A stretch of 64,000 nt of DNA, from assembly GCF_013141725.1 (NCBI RefSeq), contig NZ_WHNZ01000084.1, positions 1 to 64,000 on the forward strand, written 5' to 3'. This document shows, in pieces, positions 61,225 through 64,000 of this stretch. Under the pieces are notes generated by a model. It ran no database searches, was not told where the DNA came from, and saw only the letters and a program-made list of their open reading frames with translations. This stretch comes from Paenibacillus planticolens. GTDB taxonomy: Bacteria > Bacillota > Bacilli > Paenibacillales > NBRC-103111. Made by a program: the position numbers and the translations under genes. The first letter of the stretch is position 1; each line of letters begins with the position of its first letter.

Positions 61225-62886
61225 TTAGTACGTTGCTCCTTGCAAAAACTTCACTCTCTCCCCCATAGGAGGAATTTCGTTCCCGTCCACAATCACTTCT
61301 ACAACAACCGGAACGCCATGAGATAGCCACTCTGTCACATGCTCACTCTGTAATTGATCAAGCGATGTAATCTCTGCATGGCGCAATCCCAGGGACTTGG
61401 CAATCCCGGCGATACTTACCCGCTCTTGCGAGAAGTCATCGAGACAACGTTTGTACTGCAGCATATGACCGTGATAGACCATCCCCAAACGGGCGTTATT
61501 GATGACCACAAAAAGGATCGGAAGCTGATACTCCTTCGCAGTCAGTACTTCTAAACCATGCATGAAGAAGCAGCCGTCGCCTGTGATACAAATCGTCGGC
61601 CTGTTCGGCTCGGCCAGTTGCGCGCCAATGACTCCGCCTAGTCCGGAGCCCATGCCTCCGAAATTGATGTCGATGTCGAATTCTTGGCCGCTTTCGATCC
61701 CTACATTTTGAATCGAGTAGGTCATGAATTCGCCGATATCCAGGAAGAATCGGGTATTTTTCGGCGCAGCAGCGCTAAGACTGCGAATGGCAGACCGCGT
61801 ATTCCATTTCTCCTCCACCTGTTCGGATGCGGCGGCAGCTTCTGCCAAACCGGCGAAGGCATCGCTGACAGTCTCTTCATCCTCCAGTCCATCTTCCGAC
61901 AGCTGATCAAGAAGCTCCGCGATGACCTGCTTAATTTCACCATGCACCGGATAAGCCGTTTCGTAGCATTTTCCAAGCTCGTTTTGATCGTAATCGATGT
62001 GAATAAGCTCTCGTCCTGCAACTAAGCGCGGCTCCCAATTGCTTGTCGCCAGCTCTCCTAGGCTTGAGCCGATAATAAGCAGCACTTCGTGGCTGCCGCC
62101 ATTCAAATAGTCGCTTGCCTTCGGACTCGCTGAAAGGCCGTATCCACCTAAGGACAGCGGATGGTTGTCCGGGAAAGCCCCTTTGCCGCGAGGCGTTGTC
62201 GCTACGCCCCAACCAAGTCTTTCAGCCAATGGCACGATGCTGTCAGAGGCTGCTTTAGCCCCGTTTCCGAGCAAAATAGCCCCACGGGAGCCTGCAGCCT
62301 TGATACGCTGCGCAGCCGCCTTCACGGCCGCCAAATCCATAACAGGCTGCTGCACAGGGGGCAGCACCGGAAGCTCTCTATCTCCGATATCTGTCATTTG
62401 AATGTCGATCGGAATGGCCAAATGAACAGGACCCGGCACACCGCTAATCGCAGTATGGTAAGCCTCCGCCAAAATCTCCGGCAGCTTATGGGCATCGAGC
62501 ACAGTCCGGCTCATCTTCGTGATCGAAGCAAAAATCGGCTCCGCATACAGCTCTTGCGCGCCACCCTTGCCCAGCTTTGTGGAGGGGACCGATCCCGTGA
62601 TAAAAATAACAGGCAGTTTCTGTTTCCAAGCGTTCGCAGCCGGGGTTACCAGATTCGTCGCTCCCGGTCCGCTGGAGGCGACGCAAAGCGACGGAATGCC
62701 GGTAATTCTTGTGTAAGAACCTGCCATATAACCGGAACTATTTTCGTGCTTGGCTACAATTGGCTTAAGCTCCGGAATATCCACAAGGGCGTCATAGATA
62801 GCATTGATTGAACCCGCCGGAATACCGAATACGTATTTAACTCCTTGCTGTACAAGAAACCTCAATCCTACTTCAATCGCCCGCAT
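61225..62886 (-). CDS. thiamine-diphosphate-dependent enzyme, acetolactate-synthase-like
   Basis: A 553-aa three-domain ThDP enzyme: N-terminal domain with the activating Glu in KHENSSGYMAG (about 47), central domain about 190-325, C-terminal domain with GDGCFFMHGLEVLTAKEY and INN, the GDG-X-NN cofactor motif (about 420-450). FAD or specific substrate residues do not clearly mark it as acetolactate synthase; sulfopyruvate decarboxylase, oxalyl-CoA decarboxylase or related groups are possible. No small regulatory subunit gene is adjacent, which argues against an anabolic IlvB. The kinase gene upstream ends 5 nt before it. Confidence 0.8.
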   Translation of the reverse strand: MRAIEVGLRFLVQQGVKYVFGIPAGSINAIYDALVDIPELKPIVAKHENSSGYMAGSYTRITGIPSLCVASSGPGATNLVTPAANAWKQKLPVIFITGSVPSTKLGKGGAQELYAEPIFASITKMSRTVLDAHKLPEILAEAYHTAISGVPGPVHLAIPIDIQMTDIGDRELPVLPPVQQPVMDLAAVKAAAQRIKAAGSRGAILLGNGAKAASDSIVPLAERLGWGVATTPRGKGAFPDNHPLSLGGYGLSASPKASDYLNGGSHEVLLIIGSSLGELATSNWEPRLVAGRELIHIDYDQNELGKCYETAYPVHGEIKQVIAELLDQLSEDGLEDEETVSDAFAGLAEAAAASEQVEEKWNTRSAIRSLSAAAPKNTRFFLDIGEFMTYSIQNVGIESGQEFDIDINFGGMGSGLGGVIGAQLAEPNRPTICITGDGCFFMHGLEVLTAKEYQLPILFVVINNARLGMVYHGHMLQYKRCLDDFSQERVSIAGIAKSLGLRHAEITSLDQLQSEHVTEWLSHGVPVVVEVIVDGNEIPPMGERVKFLQGATY

Positions 62887-62891
62887 TGTCT

Positions 62892-64000
62892 TTACTCCTT
62901 TCCGGTAGGTAGTGTGAATTTAAATACTGAACCTTGGCCTTCGCTGCTATCGAACCAAATACGACCGCCGTGCAGCTCGATCAACTGCTTAGAAATCGCC
63001 AGTCCGAGACCTGTTCCATTGATTTGGTTATTCGCTTGATAAAATTTTGTGAAAATATTTTTCTGCTTTTCAAGAGGGATCCCAATTCCGTTATCGTGCA
63101 CTTCCACGGTAAGCAAATTATCCTCGAATTTCGTTTTTATCGTAATTACACCCAGCGGTGGCGTGAATTTAATCGCATTGGAAAGCAAATTAAGCAAAAT
63201 TTGCAGGATACGCTGTTTATCGACTCTGACGACGCTATCGATTTCCGATTCTGTCTCGACGACTAGAACCAATTTCTTTTTATTAATCAGCGACTGCACA
63301 ATATGAACGGATTCCTTCACAATTTCGTTAAAGTCCGCTTCGGTGTACATCAATTCGAATTTGCCGTTCTCCATTTTGGCAAAATCGAGCAGCTCATTCA
63401 CCTGATCAAGCAAACGGTCGATGGACTTGGCGGCAATATCCAGCAAATCCTTCTGCGATTCGTTAAGGTCTCCTAGAATGCCTTTTCCAAGAATATCAAC
63501 AGATCCTTTGACCGCTGTAATCGGCGTGCGCAGCTCATGTGACAATGTCGCGATGAAATCGCTTTTGAGCTCATTCAGATGCTCCAGCTCACGGACCAGG
63601 CCTTCCAGCTTAAAGTTGGCTTGCTGCAGCTCAATGGAACGCTCATGCACGGAGTGGTCTAACGTCTCGGTATGCTGCGCATTGGATAACGCTGTTGCTG
63701 TCGCATCCGAAATAGACTGGCAGAACTCCAGAAGGCTGGCTTCATATTTCCGCTGCTTGCCGATGGACGGAATCGCCACAACGCCGTACACGGAGCCTTT
63801 GGCTACAAGCGGGAACACCATGATACTTTTGATATCAAAGGAAACGAACGCTTTATGATTAGGCCGTGGATCTGCATAAACGTCCTCGATGGCGGCTGAC
63901 TTTTTCTCCGTGATGACTTCATACAACAGCCGGTCGTTTTCAATCGTTAACTTGACCTCGCGATGCTTCACCTTCCATTCGTCCATCGTCACATTTTCCG
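62892..64000 (-). CDS. sensor histidine kinase with GAF domain, 5' end beyond the window
   Basis: Open to the right edge, so only the last 368 or so residues are here. A GAF domain (about the first 115 residues visible), a coiled coil, then HisKA with ATLSHELRTPITAVKGS (phospho-His), HATPase with NLLSNAIKF, DNGIGIP and GTGLGLA. No transmembrane segment is seen in this part. It is 5 nt upstream of the ThDP enzyme and may be cotranscribed. Signal unknown. Confidence 0.9.
   Translation of the reverse strand, partial: ENVTMDEWKVKHREVKLTIENDRLLYEVITEKKSAAIEDVYADPRPNHKAFVSFDIKSIMVFPLVAKGSVYGVVAIPSIGKQRKYEASLLEFCQSISDATATALSNAQHTETLDHSVHERSIELQQANFKLEGLVRELEHLNELKSDFIATLSHELRTPITAVKGSVDILGKGILGDLNESQKDLLDIAAKSIDRLLDQVNELLDFAKMENGKFELMYTEADFNEIVKESVHIVQSLINKKKLVLVVETESEIDSVVRVDKQRILQILLNLLSNAIKFTPPLGVITIKTKFEDNLLTVEVHDNGIGIPLEKQKNIFTKFYQANNQINGTGLGLAISKQLIELHGGRIWFDSSEGQGSVFKFTLPTGKE

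Overview
The window is chromosomal DNA of a low-to-mid GC, endospore-forming-type Firmicute, most probably Paenibacillus or a close relative. Supporting signs are strong AGGAGG-type ribosome binding sites, TTG/GTG starts, an SLH-anchored cell-wall protein, CsoR/CopZ copper control, HPr kinase and CcpA-type cre sites, YesM/YesN two-component pairs next to sugar ABC transporters, and rRNA-operon leader sequence at the left edge. The organism call is inference from gene content; no marker gene is complete here.

Layout. 1-600: two tandem rRNA-operon promoters on the minus strand (the 16S gene lies left of the window) and a repeat element. 600-8.8 kb: a frameshifted VOC gene, small unknowns, a secreted SLH-domain nucleotidase, a hybrid histidine kinase, a HisC-type aminotransferase and MscL. 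8.8-13.4 kb: a copper module (csoR, copZ, a YtkA-like lipoprotein, copA) with two matching CsoR-type promoters. 13.4-14.8 kb: a gene-free region packed with repeats. 14.8-24.8 kb: adenosine deaminase, a secreted rhamnogalacturonan lyase under a cre site, an AraC regulator, an AlkD-like protein, a HAD phosphatase, an acyl-CoA ligase with a dienoyl-CoA-reductase-type SDR, and a Gfo/Idh oxidoreductase. 24.9-31.6 kb: a sugar ABC importer with its own YesN/YesM system. 31.7-34.1 kb: a YheO-type regulator, a D-amino-acid PLP enzyme and RidA. 34.6-43.1 kb: a chemoreceptor and an mgl-type sugar importer with a sugar-binding sensor lipoprotein and a YesM-type kinase. 43.2-49.7 kb: an inserted AT-rich island with a chimeric broken IS91-type transposase and a small-peptide/SpoIIM-like/LytTR/ABC cluster. 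49.7-64 kb: the displaced YesN-type regulator, a MoxR-DUF58-DUF4129 operon, a divergent HprK paralogue, a penicillin-binding protein, an aldo/keto reductase, a ThDP enzyme and a truncated GAF-histidine kinase.

Two observations stand out. First, six intergenic loci carry the same architecture: four palindromic boxes of about 20-28 bp in forward-forward-reverse-reverse order, spaced about 51, 57-63 and 51 nt, while the box sequence differs between loci. I know no named element with this layout. Second, the AT-rich island separates a response regulator from its kinase, and the kinase still carries in front of it a copy of the regulator's promoter fused to the regulator's last codons. The island's genes look like a small hydrophobic peptide (bacteriocin-like) production/immunity cluster, but its peptide matches no family I recognise.
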